The translations under genes and the position numbers were made by a program. This document shows positions 9,093 to 17,760 of a stretch of DNA of 64,000 nt, piece by piece. The notes under the pieces are model-generated. The model had not been told where the DNA came from. It did not search any database and saw nothing but the letters and a program-made list of their open reading frames with translations. Positions within the stretch are counted from its first letter, which is position 1. Every line of letters begins with the position of its first letter. Source of the DNA: Bacteroidales bacterium (lineage in GTDB: Bacteria > Bacteroidota > Bacteroidia > Bacteroidales > Muribaculaceae). Where the stretch lies: assembly GCA_019415705.1 (NCBI GenBank), contig DXYS01000075.1, positions 1 to 64,000 on the forward strand, read 5' to 3'.

Positions 9093-10430
9093 TTATTCTA
9101 CCGCTTCGCGCATATAGTCGAGACCGTCTCTGATTATCTGCTGCACGGGGAGTTTGGATGTGTCGGCATATTCGGCCGGGCCGAAGTCTTCGGGCGCGAC
9201 CTCGTATATGCCTAATTTCTCCATCCGGTCGATGTCATTGTTGAGCGCTGCCTTGATGAGATATTCCGACAGGATGTCCATCGGGAGCATACGGTCGTAT
9301 TCGCCGCTCATTATGATTGAACGACGTCCGCCGTTAAGACGTGCATCGGGGCTGAACACACGGCGGAGGAAGTGGCCGGGGAATGTCGGGCTGACACTCT
9401 GCTTTGAGGGCGCCATAGAGGCCCAGCCCATAAACTCGGTGCGGTCATCACCCTCGGCGATGACAGTCAGCTGGGTGTAGGGGAAGTGCATGAAGCCGTC
9501 TTCGGCCTCTTTCGTGCCGGTGAAGACGTTCCCCGAGATGATGCGGCGGCTGTGGCCTGTCTCGGCGAGACGGCCTGCGAGCAGAGGAGCGATGGCAGCT
9601 CCCTCGAATGTGTCGGCTACGCAGGGACGGTCAATCTCGGGTCCACAGACTGCGACAAGCGCGCGGCAGTCGCGGCGACGGGAGTTGACAAGTGCGCCGA
9701 TGCTCGCAAGTGTCACGGCGCTGAGTGTCCAGACGGTCTCGCCCTTGTTGACAGGTGCGATGTTGGCGGCCTGCACGCCTGCGTTACCGGCGGGGTGGGG
9801 GCCTTCGACCTCAACACGCTCGGTCTTTGCAATCAGAGGTAGTGTGGAGCCGGGACGCACCGAGAAATAGATTTTTCCCTTGGTCGCTTTTGAAAGCAGC
9901 GCGGCGCCGGCAGTGAGGTCGTCCTTGCGGCCGGCCAATGCGGCCTCGGGACTTACGGCAAGCGGCGCCGAATCAATGGCAGTGACAAAAATATCGCGCA
10001 CTGTTCGCCCCGGTCGGGGGACGATGTCGTAGGGACGTTGGCGCATCTCGGCAATAAGGCCGGCTTCGGCTAAAAAGTCGTATATGGCCTCTGCGTCTTT
10101 GGTCGGAGCGACGGCGTACTCGACAGATGCTGTCGGCTCGGCGCCGGCCTCGATTTCGACACGCAGTATCTTGCGGCGCTCGCCGCGCACAACGGCTTTG
10201 ACTGTGCCGGCTACAGGGCTGACAAGTTTTAACTGCGGATAATCTTTGTCAAAAATCAGGGGAGTGCCTGTCAGCACACTGTCGCCCTCTTTGACACATA
10301 ATTTCGGCTTGAGGCCCGGGAAGTCGTCGGGGTCGACGGCAAACAGCTTAACGTCACATTTGACCGGCTGCACCTCGGTGACCGCTCCGGCTATGTTGAG
10401 GTCAAGACCTTTCTTTAGCTTGATTTTCAT
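9093..10430 (-). CDS. nqrA: Na+-translocating NADH:quinone reductase subunit A
   Basis: 445 aa, family length. NqrA is the cytoplasmic subunit near the quinone site and is distantly related to RnfC. The N-terminus KLKKGLDLNIAGAV is the family hallmark. A biotinyl-like/barrel-sandwich region follows (SPVAGTVKAVVRGERRKIL, about residues 70-90). The GHFLRRVFSPDARLNGG segment lies in the C-terminal half. No signal peptide is present. It is the first gene of the six-gene operon, preceded by a -7 element 60 nt upstream. Confidence 0.97.
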   Translation of the reverse strand: MKIKLKKGLDLNIAGAVTEVQPVKCDVKLFAVDPDDFPGLKPKLCVKEGDSVLTGTPLIFDKDYPQLKLVSPVAGTVKAVVRGERRKILRVEIEAGAEPTASVEYAVAPTKDAEAIYDFLAEAGLIAEMRQRPYDIVPRPGRTVRDIFVTAIDSAPLAVSPEAALAGRKDDLTAGAALLSKATKGKIYFSVRPGSTLPLIAKTERVEVEGPHPAGNAGVQAANIAPVNKGETVWTLSAVTLASIGALVNSRRRDCRALVAVCGPEIDRPCVADTFEGAAIAPLLAGRLAETGHSRRIISGNVFTGTKEAEDGFMHFPYTQLTVIAEGDDRTEFMGWASMAPSKQSVSPTFPGHFLRRVFSPDARLNGGRRSIIMSGEYDRMLPMDILSEYLIKAALNNDIDRMEKLGIYEVAPEDFGPAEYADTSKLPVQQIIRDGLDYMREAVE

Positions 10431-10489
10431 ATCTTGGCGATGAATGGCTAAAAGCAGAAAGATTAAATCTATGTTAATGAATTTTTCAG

Positions 10490-10497
10490 CAAAGTTA
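10490..10497 (-). promoter_or_regulatory. -7 element for the nqr operon
   Basis: TAACTTTG on the minus strand, 59 nt upstream of the nqrA start. The upstream spacer is very AT-rich but has no TTTG at 19-21 nt. Confidence 0.45.
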
Positions 10498-10534
10498 CAA
10501 TATATATCTAAAATTTATATAAAAAACAGAGTTT

Positions 10535-10568
10535 TTTGTCGCCACGACGCCATTTTGTAGTATATTTG
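10535..10568 (+). promoter_or_regulatory. Promoter of the glutamine synthetase gene
   Basis: TTTG (10535-10538), 22-nt spacer, TATATTTG (10561-10568). The spacer is slightly long. The implied leader is about 45 nt. Confidence 0.55.
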
Positions 10569-10621
10569 ACGCCGCCATAAAAACATTATTATCCTTATTC
10601 TATACCCCATACTTAAAAGAT

Positions 10622-12124
10622 ATGGACAAACATTTAGCATTAAGCAAAAACCGGCTTGTAGAGGCTCTCGGACGCTCGCCACGCGAGTTTACGCGCGACG
10701 ACATCATCTCTTTTGTGACATCTCACGACATCGAGATGATTAACTTTATGTATCCCGCAGCCGACGGCCGCCTCAAGACACTTAACTTTGTAATTAACAG
10801 CCTCGAGTATCTCGAGACTATCCTCACCCTCGGAGAGAGAGTCGACGGGTCGTCGCTCTTTCCTTTCATCTCGGCCGGCAGCTCCGACCTCTACGTGCTG
10901 CCGCGATTCTCCACGGCCTTTGTCGACCCGTTTGCCGAGATACCGACACTGACTATGCTCTGCTCGTTCTTTGACAAAGACGGTAATCCGTTAGAGAGTT
11001 CGCCCGAGTACACTTTGCGCAAGGCCTGTGCCGAGCTGACGCGTGTCACCGGCCTGACTTTTCAGGCGATGGGCGAGCTTGAGTATTATGTCATCACACC
11101 TGACACCGGCGAGTTTCCGGCCGACGACCAGCGCGGCTATCACGAGTCGGCGCCGTTCGCCAAGTTTAACGATTTCCGCACGCGCTGCATGCGTGCAATC
11201 GCCGCTACGGGCGGACAGATCAAATACGGTCACTCGGAGGTCGGCAATTTCACCCTTGACGGGACTATATATGAACAGAATGAGATAGAGTTTCTGCCTG
11301 TCGACGCCTGTGACGCCGCTGACCAGCTGATGCTTGCCAAATGGGTCATCCGCAACATGGCATGGCGCGAGGGACTCGATGTGACTTTCGCCCCGAAAAT
11401 CACGGCAGGCAAGGCCGGCTCGGGTCTGCATATACACATGCGCCTCGTCGACGGCCGCAAGAACATGATGCTCGGCTCAGACCGTCGTCTCAGCGAGACA
11501 GCACGTCGCGCCATCGCCGGACTGATGAAACTTGCTCCGGCGCTGACAGCCTTCGGCAATACCAATCCGACGAGCTATTTCCGTCTTGTGCCGCATCAGG
11601 AGGCGCCGACAAATGTCTGCTGGGGTGACCGTAACCGCTCTGTGCTCGTCCGTGTGCCACTCGGCTGGACGGCTGACCGTGACATGTGCGCCGAGCTTAA
11701 CCCCGGCTCTCCGACGGTCGATGTCGACGCCACGCTCAAGCAGACCGTCGAGATACGCTCGGCCGACGGGTCGGCTGATATCTACCAGCTCATTGCCGGA
11801 CTCGCCGTTGCCGTCCGCTACGGGTTTGAACTTGAAAATGCTCTCGAAATTGCCGACCGCACTTATGTCGATGTCAACATCCACAGCGCCGAACATGCAG
11901 ACCGTCTCGCGACTCTCGACAGTCTGCCCGTCAACTGCGCTGATTCGGCCGATTGCCTTGAACGTCAGCGCGAAATCTTCGAGCGCGGCGGAGTCTTCTC
12001 GCCAGGCATGATTGACGGCATTCTCAAGCGCCTGCGTTCGTATGACCAAGCAGAGGCCGACGCCGCCAAGACCGACCCCGACCCGATGCTCCGCATCGTC
12101 CGCCGCTACTTCCACTGCGGGTGA
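10622..12124 (+). CDS. glnA: Glutamine synthetase family protein
   Basis: 500 aa, slightly longer than typical GSI (~470 aa) and much shorter than GSIII (~730 aa). A beta-grasp domain (about residues 75-125, with VDGSSLFPF) precedes the catalytic domain. The ATP/metal-binding GSGLHIHM (about residues 264-271), the NTNPTSYFRLVPHQEAP block and the RNRSVLVRVP block are recognisable. The later RSADGSADIYQLIAGL resembles the GSI R-x-DxxxNPY region. Predicted reaction: glutamate + ammonia + ATP to glutamine. The GSI adenylylation-site region is not clear, so regulation cannot be read from sequence. A gamma-glutamyl-amine ligase of the same fold is an alternative. It is monocistronic, with its own promoter and a strong terminator. 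Confidence 0.85.
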   Translation: MDKHLALSKNRLVEALGRSPREFTRDDIISFVTSHDIEMINFMYPAADGRLKTLNFVINSLEYLETILTLGERVDGSSLFPFISAGSSDLYVLPRFSTAFVDPFAEIPTLTMLCSFFDKDGNPLESSPEYTLRKACAELTRVTGLTFQAMGELEYYVITPDTGEFPADDQRGYHESAPFAKFNDFRTRCMRAIAATGGQIKYGHSEVGNFTLDGTIYEQNEIEFLPVDACDAADQLMLAKWVIRNMAWREGLDVTFAPKITAGKAGSGLHIHMRLVDGRKNMMLGSDRRLSETARRAIAGLMKLAPALTAFGNTNPTSYFRLVPHQEAPTNVCWGDRNRSVLVRVPLGWTADRDMCAELNPGSPTVDVDATLKQTVEIRSADGSADIYQLIAGLAVAVRYGFELENALEIADRTYVDVNIHSAEHADRLATLDSLPVNCADSADCLERQREIFERGGVFSPGMIDGILKRLRSYDQAEADAAKTDPDPMLRIVRRYFHCG

Positions 12125-12129
12125 TATTG

Positions 12130-12147
12130 TAGCTAACGTAGCTATCA
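12130..12147. repeat. 9-bp-period intergenic repeat, copy B
   Basis: Two clear TAGCTANNN units, and a degenerate third, begin 5 nt after the stop codon of the glutamine synthetase gene. Confidence 0.5.
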
Positions 12148-12160
12148 TTAGATAATCTGT

Positions 12161-12205
12161 CGGAGAATGATTGCAATGGCTACAATCATTCTCCGATAAT
12201 TTTTT
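12161..12205 (+). terminator. Rho-independent terminator after glutamine synthetase
   Basis: A perfect 13-bp inverted repeat, CGGAGAATGATTG (12161-12173) and CAATCATTCTCCG (12183-12195), with a 9-nt loop, then a T-run at 12200-12205. Confidence 0.85.
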
Positions 12206-12215
12206 GCGTGAATAT

Positions 12216-12247
12216 TTTGATTACAGCGATTATTGTCGCTATATTTG
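12216..12247 (+). promoter_or_regulatory. Promoter of the AAA ATPase gene
   Basis: TTTG (12216-12219), exactly 20-nt spacer, TATATTTG (12240-12247). It starts 10 nt after the terminator T-run. The predicted transcription start near 12255 favours the ATG at 12297 over the one at 12264. Confidence 0.7.
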
Positions 12248-12296
12248 CAAATAGAAACCGTGGTTGCGGAAACGGACGTTGTTATTTTGTAATGAT

Positions 12297-13616
12297 ATGA
12301 AATTTTTTGACCGAAAAGATGAGATTGCATCCCTGCGTAAAATCAGGGAATCAGCAGAGCATAGTGCACAGTTCACCGTTCTGACGGGACGCCGCAGAAT
12401 CGGCAAGACTTCGCTCGTGCTAAAAGCATATGAGGACAGTGCTTTGCTTTATTTTTTCGTCGGACGAAAGGCAGAAAGCCTTTTGTGTGAGGAATTTCGT
12501 CAAGAAGTTGAAACTAAGCTGAATATCAAAACGGGCGGCACTCCGTCAGGATTTGCCGAGCTATTCGGTTTTCTTATGCAGCTTTCAGAGCAAAAAAGTT
12601 TCACGCTTTTTATTGATGAGTTTCAGAATTTCGAGCGTGTCAACCCGTCGGTTTTCAGCGATATGCAGAAAATATGGGATTTAAATCACGAAAAGTCGCG
12701 TATCAATCTCGTTGTCTGCGGCTCGGTCTACTCGATGATGACTCGTATTTTTCGTGACAACAAAGAGCCGCTATATAATCGCCAGAACAGGTTTATGACG
12801 ATACGGGCTTTTCAGCCGTCTGTGCTTAAGGAAATACTTGCCGAGTATAATCCCGGATATACAAAGGATGATTTGCTTGCTCTTTATACTTTTACGGGAG
12901 GCGTTGCCAAATATGTGCAATTACTTGTCGATGACAACACCTTGACGCTTGACAGGATGATTGAAAGCATTCTAAGTCCTGATTCTGTTTTTGTCAACGA
13001 AGGTCGGTCGATATTGGTAGAGGAGTTTGGCAAGGACTACGACACCTATTTTTCGATTCTCTCAGCTATTGCCGCCGGCAAAACACGACGGAGTGAGATT
13101 GAATCAATAATAGAGAGGCCCATAGGCGGCTATCTTACGCGCCTTGAGGATGATTACGGCATTATAGTCAAGCAGTTGCCTGTCGGGGCAAAGACGCTTA
13201 GCAAGAATGCTCTCTACGTGATACGTGATAATTTCTTTACGTTTTGGTTTAGATTTGTCTTCAAATACGCTCATATACTTGAAATTGGTGGCTATGAACA
13301 ACTTCGTGCTCTATTGAAGAGAGATTATCCGACATTCTCAGGCCTTACACTCGAAAGATATTTCAGAGATAAGGCCATTGAAAGTAAGCGTTACACACTT
13401 ATCGGAAGATGGTGGGACCGAAAAGGTGAAAATGAAATTGACATGATTGCCGCCAATGAGTTTGACAAGAAAGTTGAAGTATTTGAAATCAAGCGTAATC
13501 GAAAAAATATAAACTTGGCTGACCTTAAAGAAAAAGTAGAGAACATGACTGCTAACATGCCGATTTTTAATGATTATGAAATTACCCTCCACGGACTTGA
13601 TATGCAGGATATGTAA
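12297..13616 (+). CDS. AAA ATPase with C-terminal PD-(D/E)XK-like (DUF234) domain
   Basis: 439 aa from the ATG at 12297 (MKFFDRKDEI); an upstream in-frame ATG at 12264 is less likely given the promoter. Walker A is GRRRIGKTSLV (about residues 31-41) and Walker B is FTLFIDEFQ (about residues 101-109), the pattern of archaeal-type ATPases (PF01637). The middle has a winged-helix-like part (TRRSEIESIIERPIGGYLTRL). The tail has NEIDMIA and, 11 residues on, VEVFEIKRN, fitting a PD-(D/E)XK nuclease core. Family function is unsettled; members are common in archaea and Bacteroidota and are often near mobile DNA. The gene is isolated between its own promoter and terminator, consistent with an accessory insert. 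Confidence 0.85.
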   Translation: MKFFDRKDEIASLRKIRESAEHSAQFTVLTGRRRIGKTSLVLKAYEDSALLYFFVGRKAESLLCEEFRQEVETKLNIKTGGTPSGFAELFGFLMQLSEQKSFTLFIDEFQNFERVNPSVFSDMQKIWDLNHEKSRINLVVCGSVYSMMTRIFRDNKEPLYNRQNRFMTIRAFQPSVLKEILAEYNPGYTKDDLLALYTFTGGVAKYVQLLVDDNTLTLDRMIESILSPDSVFVNEGRSILVEEFGKDYDTYFSILSAIAAGKTRRSEIESIIERPIGGYLTRLEDDYGIIVKQLPVGAKTLSKNALYVIRDNFFTFWFRFVFKYAHILEIGGYEQLRALLKRDYPTFSGLTLERYFRDKAIESKRYTLIGRWWDRKGENEIDMIAANEFDKKVEVFEIKRNRKNINLADLKEKVENMTANMPIFNDYEITLHGLDMQDM

Positions 13617-13676
13617 AAAGTTTGTCGGGTAATTAAAAACTCATGATTTAACCATTCCGGCATTTTTTGCAATTTT

Positions 13677-13708
13677 AACAGCGACATGGGGTGATGTCGC
13701 TGTTTTTT
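13677..13708 (+). terminator. Rho-independent terminator after the AAA ATPase gene
   Basis: An 11-bp inverted repeat, AACAGCGACAT (13677-13687) and ATGTCGCTGTT (13694-13704), with a 6-nt loop and a run of six T (13703-13708). Confidence 0.85.
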
Positions 13709-13711
13709 CAT

Positions 13712-13719
13712 TAATTTTG
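13712..13719 (+). promoter_or_regulatory. -7 element at the head of the DUF5106-nadE operon
   Basis: TAATTTTG lies directly after the preceding terminator and 22 nt before the ATG. There is no evident -33 TTTG, since the terminator stem occupies that position. It would drive the whole run to 22924. Confidence 0.45.
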
Positions 13720-13741
13720 TGGGAATATTCACATATAATAA

Positions 13742-14635
13742 ATGAAAAAACTAATATTAGTCATAACCGCTTTCGTTGCTTTGGGCTCGGGACTGCTCCG
13801 TGCACAGAACGAGACTACCTTATTCCCGTATCCGCAGGTGCCTCAGGACATGGGCAACCTGTATGACCGCTGCAACTTTCTTGTCGATAAATTCTGGGAA
13901 CGCTGCAACTTTAAATCTGCCATGTCGTCCCGCGCGCGTCTTAGCAAAGCTTTCGGTGATTATATAGGTTTCATGCCTTATGCGACAGTCGATACGGTCT
14001 ACATGTCAATCGACCGTCTGATGGAAAGCGTCCGTAAGTCTGCCGACCAGTCCGCAGCATTCGCCGAGATGGCAGAGGCATGGCTTTACTCTGACACGGC
14101 TCAGTATCGTTCTGACGAGCTTTATTACAGATTTCTCGGCCATACGGCTGTCAACAAGAAGATTCCGGCCGAGCAGCGCCGACGTTATGAGGCTCAGAAG
14201 CGTATCCTTGACAACAGCCGCGTAGGTGCGACACTGCCTGATATTGAGCTGACCAAGGCTGACGGGTCCAAAACCACTATGGCAGCCGATACGTCTGATT
14301 ATACTCTGCTGTTTATCTATGCGCCTGACAATTTTGACTGCACGTTGGCTCGTACACGTCTTTCGGCAGATATGGTGCTTAATCAACTTAACGATGCCGG
14401 TATAGTACGTGTCGTGAGCCTTTATGCCGGAGAGCCTGACGCCTCTTTCAGCGAGGCAGTATCGGCAATGCCATCAGGATGGCTTAATGTTGCCACTCCT
14501 ATGGCATCAGAGATTTTTGATTTACGTCATTTCCCTGCAATATATTATCTTGACCGTAACAAAAAAGTGCTCGGTAAGAATCTTGATGTAGACAACATCC
14601 TCGCGGCTTTCCGCTCGCTGATGAATAAAAACTGA
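13742..14635 (+). CDS. DUF5106-type thioredoxin-fold lipoprotein/exported protein
   Basis: 297 aa with a signal peptide (residues 1-21, ending LLRAQ). The N-terminal half is helical (DUF5106-like). The C-terminal half (from about residue 160, GATLPDIELTKADGS) has the order of a TlpA/AhpC thioredoxin fold: PDIEL, then LLFIYAPDNFDC, then the cis-Pro segment FPAIYYLD. No CxxC is present; the only Cys at the active-site position is in DNFDCTLAR, so classic disulfide exchange is unlikely. Probable periplasmic location. It is the first gene of an operon; mnmA begins 7 nt after its stop. The family is frequent in Bacteroidales and its function is unknown. Confidence 0.75.
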   Translation: MKKLILVITAFVALGSGLLRAQNETTLFPYPQVPQDMGNLYDRCNFLVDKFWERCNFKSAMSSRARLSKAFGDYIGFMPYATVDTVYMSIDRLMESVRKSADQSAAFAEMAEAWLYSDTAQYRSDELYYRFLGHTAVNKKIPAEQRRRYEAQKRILDNSRVGATLPDIELTKADGSKTTMAADTSDYTLLFIYAPDNFDCTLARTRLSADMVLNQLNDAGIVRVVSLYAGEPDASFSEAVSAMPSGWLNVATPMASEIFDLRHFPAIYYLDRNKKVLGKNLDVDNILAAFRSLMNKN

Positions 14636-14642
14636 CGCTCTG

Positions 14643-15746
14643 ATGAGAATTGCCGTATTGATATCGGGTGGCGTGGACAGTGCAGTAGCTGTCGAGAGGC
14701 TGATTGAGGCCGGACATGACCTGCACTTGTTCTATATACGCATTGGCCTTGATACTGATGAGGGAGATTGCTCGGCAGAGGAAGACATAGAGATGTGCCG
14801 TTTCATTGCACGTCGCTACGGTTTGCCTTTTGATGTCGTCTCGCTGCATGAGGAGTATTGGGAGAATGTCATGGAGTATGCCCTGCGCACAGTCCGCGAG
14901 GGTCTCACGCCTAATCCCGACATCATGTGCAACAAGATGATAAAGTTCGGCTACTTTGAGGAGCGTTGGGGGCATGAATTTGACAAGACCGCCACAGGCC
15001 ATTATGCCACGACTCTCGTCCGTGACGACCGCGTGTGGTTAGGCACGGCTGTCGACCCGGTCAAGGACCAGACCGACTTCCTTGCGCGCATCAGTTATGA
15101 CCAGCTCAGTCATCTCATGTTTCCGATCGGAGATTTGCCAAAATCGCAGGTGCGTGAGATAGCTCTTCGCGTCAAGATGCCTAACGCACTGCGCAAAGAC
15201 TCGCAGGGCATCTGTTTTCTCGGAAAAATCAACTATAACGACTTCATACGCCGTCATCTCGGTGAGCGTCGCGGACCTATTGTCGAGATAGAGACCGGGC
15301 GCAAGATCGGTGAGCACCGAGGGTATTGGTTTCACACCATCGGCCAACGTAAGGGCCTCGGTCTCAGCGGCGGACCGTGGTATGTGGTAAAGAAGAACAT
15401 TCACGACAATGTCATATATGTCTCAAACGGCTATGACACGGAGCGGCAGTATGGCCGCAGCCTTCATCTTGCCGAGATGCACTTCATCACCGCAGACCCG
15501 TGGGGCGAGGATTGTGTCGGACGTCAGGTGACATTCAAAAACCGGCACATGCCCGAGTTTTTGCGTGGCACGATTACCCGTCAGCCCGACGGAGATTATG
15601 TCATCTCCTCCGAGCGCAAGGTGCAGGGCATAGCGCCCGGACAGTTTGCTGTCATATATGACTCTGATGCCAAGATATGTTATGGATCGGGCATCATAAC
15701 CGGCCGCAGTGTTGTCACAGATCATTCAGTTTCAGACACTAAGTAG
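14643..15746 (+). CDS. mnmA: tRNA 2-thiouridine(34) synthase
   Basis: 367 aa, the usual MnmA/TrmU length. It thiolates U34 of tRNA-Lys/Glu/Gln using persulfide sulfur and ATP. The PP-loop SGGVDSAVA is at residues 8-16. The catalytic cysteines are visible: the nucleophile in NPDIMCNKMIKFG and the second in DSQGICFLGKI. The C-terminal beta-barrel part begins around KGLGLSGGPWYVV. It starts 7 nt after the DUF5106 gene and ends 9 nt before the DUF151 gene, so co-transcription is likely. Bacteroidota often carry two MnmA paralogues; only one is in this window. Confidence 0.95.
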   Translation: MRIAVLISGGVDSAVAVERLIEAGHDLHLFYIRIGLDTDEGDCSAEEDIEMCRFIARRYGLPFDVVSLHEEYWENVMEYALRTVREGLTPNPDIMCNKMIKFGYFEERWGHEFDKTATGHYATTLVRDDRVWLGTAVDPVKDQTDFLARISYDQLSHLMFPIGDLPKSQVREIALRVKMPNALRKDSQGICFLGKINYNDFIRRHLGERRGPIVEIETGRKIGEHRGYWFHTIGQRKGLGLSGGPWYVVKKNIHDNVIYVSNGYDTERQYGRSLHLAEMHFITADPWGEDCVGRQVTFKNRHMPEFLRGTITRQPDGDYVISSERKVQGIAPGQFAVIYDSDAKICYGSGIITGRSVVTDHSVSDTK

Positions 15747-15755
15747 TTCAAACGT

Positions 15756-16412
15756 ATGGATGATAGAGTTAAACTCAGAGTTTTGGGCTTGTCGTACAGC
15801 CAGTTGCAGACCGGCGCATATGCTTTACTTCTGGCCGAGGAGCGAGGGCCCCGCAAGATACCGATTGTCATCGGTGGCGCCGAGGCTCAGTCGATAGCCG
15901 TCCGCATGGAGGGCATTATACCGCCGAGACCATTGACCCATGACCTCTTTGTCAGTTTCGCACATGCTTTTGGTGTCAAGCTGCTTGAGGTCTTCATCTA
16001 TCGTTTTGAAGACGGCATTTTTTATTCCGAACTTACTTTCAGCGACGGCGAGCGCAGCATAGTGCTCGACGCACGCACATCCGACGCCATAGCCATAGCG
16101 ATGCGCACGCATACGCCTATTTTCACCACGCGGGCCATAGTAAATGAGACCGGTTTTGTCATCGGCGACGAAGAGCTCTCGGACGATAAGACCGACAACG
16201 CCGGCGGTGAGCCGACCGAGACTCCCGGCGCAGATTATTTTGCCGAGCCGAAACTCGAGAATTACGCTATTGAGGAACTTGAACGCACTCTTGCACAATT
16301 AATCGAGGACGAGAATTACGAGGAGGCAGCCCGTGTAAGCGAGATATTAAACCGTAAAAAAGCTGTCCGTGACGGCAAATCTGACGACCTGCCGGACGAT
16401 GAAAATAATTAA
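15756..16412 (+). CDS. Bifunctional nuclease family protein (DUF151) with UVR motif
   Basis: 218 aa. Residues about 1-135 form a DUF151/PF02577 domain (for example PIVIGGAEAQSIAVRMEG and LDARTSDAIAIAMR). A short acidic linker follows. The C-terminus (about residues 172-205, YAIEELERTLAQLIEDENYE) is a UVR-type helical hairpin like those in UvrB/UvrC. This fusion is the standard Bacteroidota form of the family. Some plant and bacterial members have nuclease activity on RNA and DNA; the role of this protein is not known. Cytoplasmic. It lies in a tight operon between mnmA and the transporter gene. Confidence 0.88.
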   Translation: MDDRVKLRVLGLSYSQLQTGAYALLLAEERGPRKIPIVIGGAEAQSIAVRMEGIIPPRPLTHDLFVSFAHAFGVKLLEVFIYRFEDGIFYSELTFSDGERSIVLDARTSDAIAIAMRTHTPIFTTRAIVNETGFVIGDEELSDDKTDNAGGEPTETPGADYFAEPKLENYAIEELERTLAQLIEDENYEEAARVSEILNRKKAVRDGKSDDLPDDENN

Positions 16413-16433
16413 ATCTAACACAACCATAAATTT

Positions 16434-17735
16434 ATGAAAGCTATCAAAACGCGCCTCGCGCTCATGACATTTCTTGAGTTTGCCATTTGGGGCGCTTATC
16501 TGACCTCACTCGGCTCGTTTCTTTTTAATGTAGGACTACAGGAAAACATCGGCTGGTTTTATTCCGTTCAGGGCATTGTGTCGATTTTTATGCCCGCGCT
16601 TGTCGGCATAGTCGCAGACCGTTGGATTCCGGCTCAGAAAATGCTTTCGTTGTGTCAGGTAATCGCCGGCGCATTCATGCTTGGCGCGGGCTGGTATGCG
16701 ATGGACAGCGGCGCTGATGTCTCGTTCGGCTCGCTCTTCACGCTCTACACTGTTTCGGTGGCTTTCTTCATGCCGACAATAGGCCTGACAAACTCAGTGG
16801 CTTATTCGGTGCTCGGCCGCGCCGGTCTCGACACGGTCAAGCATTTCCCGCCTATCCGTACATTCGGCACAATCGGCTTTATCATAGCCATGCTTTTTGT
16901 CAACTTTACCGGCTATCAGAATACATATCAGCAGCTCTTTACATCGGGCATACTCAGTTTTGTCCTCGCTCTTTATGCTCTCACGATGCCCGAGTGTCCC
17001 GTCTCAAAGGGCGCAGGCAAACAGTCTGTTGCTGATGCTCTCGGTCTCAAAGCTTTTACGTTGTTTAAAGACCGCCAGATGGCTGTATTCTTTATCTTCA
17101 GCATGTTGCTCGGAGTCTCGCTGCAGATTACTAACGGCTTTGCTAATCCTTTCATTCAGAGCTTCGGTCAGATTGACACATACAAGGGTCTTTGGGGCGT
17201 TGAAAATGCCAATGCACTTATTTCAATCTCGCAGATTAGCGAGACGCTTTGTATCCTCCTCATCCCGTTCTTCCTCAAACGCTACGGCATAAAGATCGTG
17301 ATGCTTATGGCAATGTTCGCGTGGGTTTTCCGCTTCGGATTTTTCGGTGTCGGCAATCCCGGCAGCGGTGTGTGGCTGTTTATCCTCTCGATGATTGTCT
17401 ATGGTATCGCTTTCGACTTTTTCAACGTCAGCGGATCGCTTTATGTCGACACTAAGACCGACTCGTCGATACGTTCGTCGGCACAGGGCCTGTTTATGCT
17501 GATGACCAACGGTATCGGTGCGACAATCGGTACACTCGCCGCACAGCAGGTCATCAATCATTATGTCTACTCTCAGCCAGCCGGTGAGGCCCAGATTGAA
17601 GGCTGGAGCCATTCGTGGCTGATATTTGCCGGCTATGCGCTCATAGTTGCAGTCCTCTTTATGATTATATTTAAAGAAAAAAAGACTAAAGAGACCTCTC
17701 GCGATATTAAGGAGGCAGAGGCTGATGCCATATAA
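16434..17735 (+). CDS. NupG-type nucleoside/H+ symporter (MFS)
   Basis: 433 aa with about 12 hydrophobic helices. The opening LALMTFLEFAIWGAYLTSLGSFL and the following WFYSVQGIVSIFMPALVGIVADRW are typical of NupG/XapB nucleoside:H+ symporters (PF03825). The cytoplasmic tail is short and charged (KEKKTKETSRD). Predicted role: uptake of nucleosides across the inner membrane. The gene begins 21 nt after the DUF151 gene. Specificity (uridine, adenosine, xanthosine) cannot be decided from the sequence. Confidence 0.88.
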   Translation: MKAIKTRLALMTFLEFAIWGAYLTSLGSFLFNVGLQENIGWFYSVQGIVSIFMPALVGIVADRWIPAQKMLSLCQVIAGAFMLGAGWYAMDSGADVSFGSLFTLYTVSVAFFMPTIGLTNSVAYSVLGRAGLDTVKHFPPIRTFGTIGFIIAMLFVNFTGYQNTYQQLFTSGILSFVLALYALTMPECPVSKGAGKQSVADALGLKAFTLFKDRQMAVFFIFSMLLGVSLQITNGFANPFIQSFGQIDTYKGLWGVENANALISISQISETLCILLIPFFLKRYGIKIVMLMAMFAWVFRFGFFGVGNPGSGVWLFILSMIVYGIAFDFFNVSGSLYVDTKTDSSIRSSAQGLFMLMTNGIGATIGTLAAQQVINHYVYSQPAGEAQIEGWSHSWLIFAGYALIVAVLFMIIFKEKKTKETSRDIKEAEADAI

Positions 17736-17760
17736 TTAATCTCACGATACAGAGACGACC

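Noticed and set aside
11477..12148. 223-aa minus-strand ORF opposite the glutamine synthetase gene
   Set aside because: Mirror of a well-supported gene; no recognisable motif.
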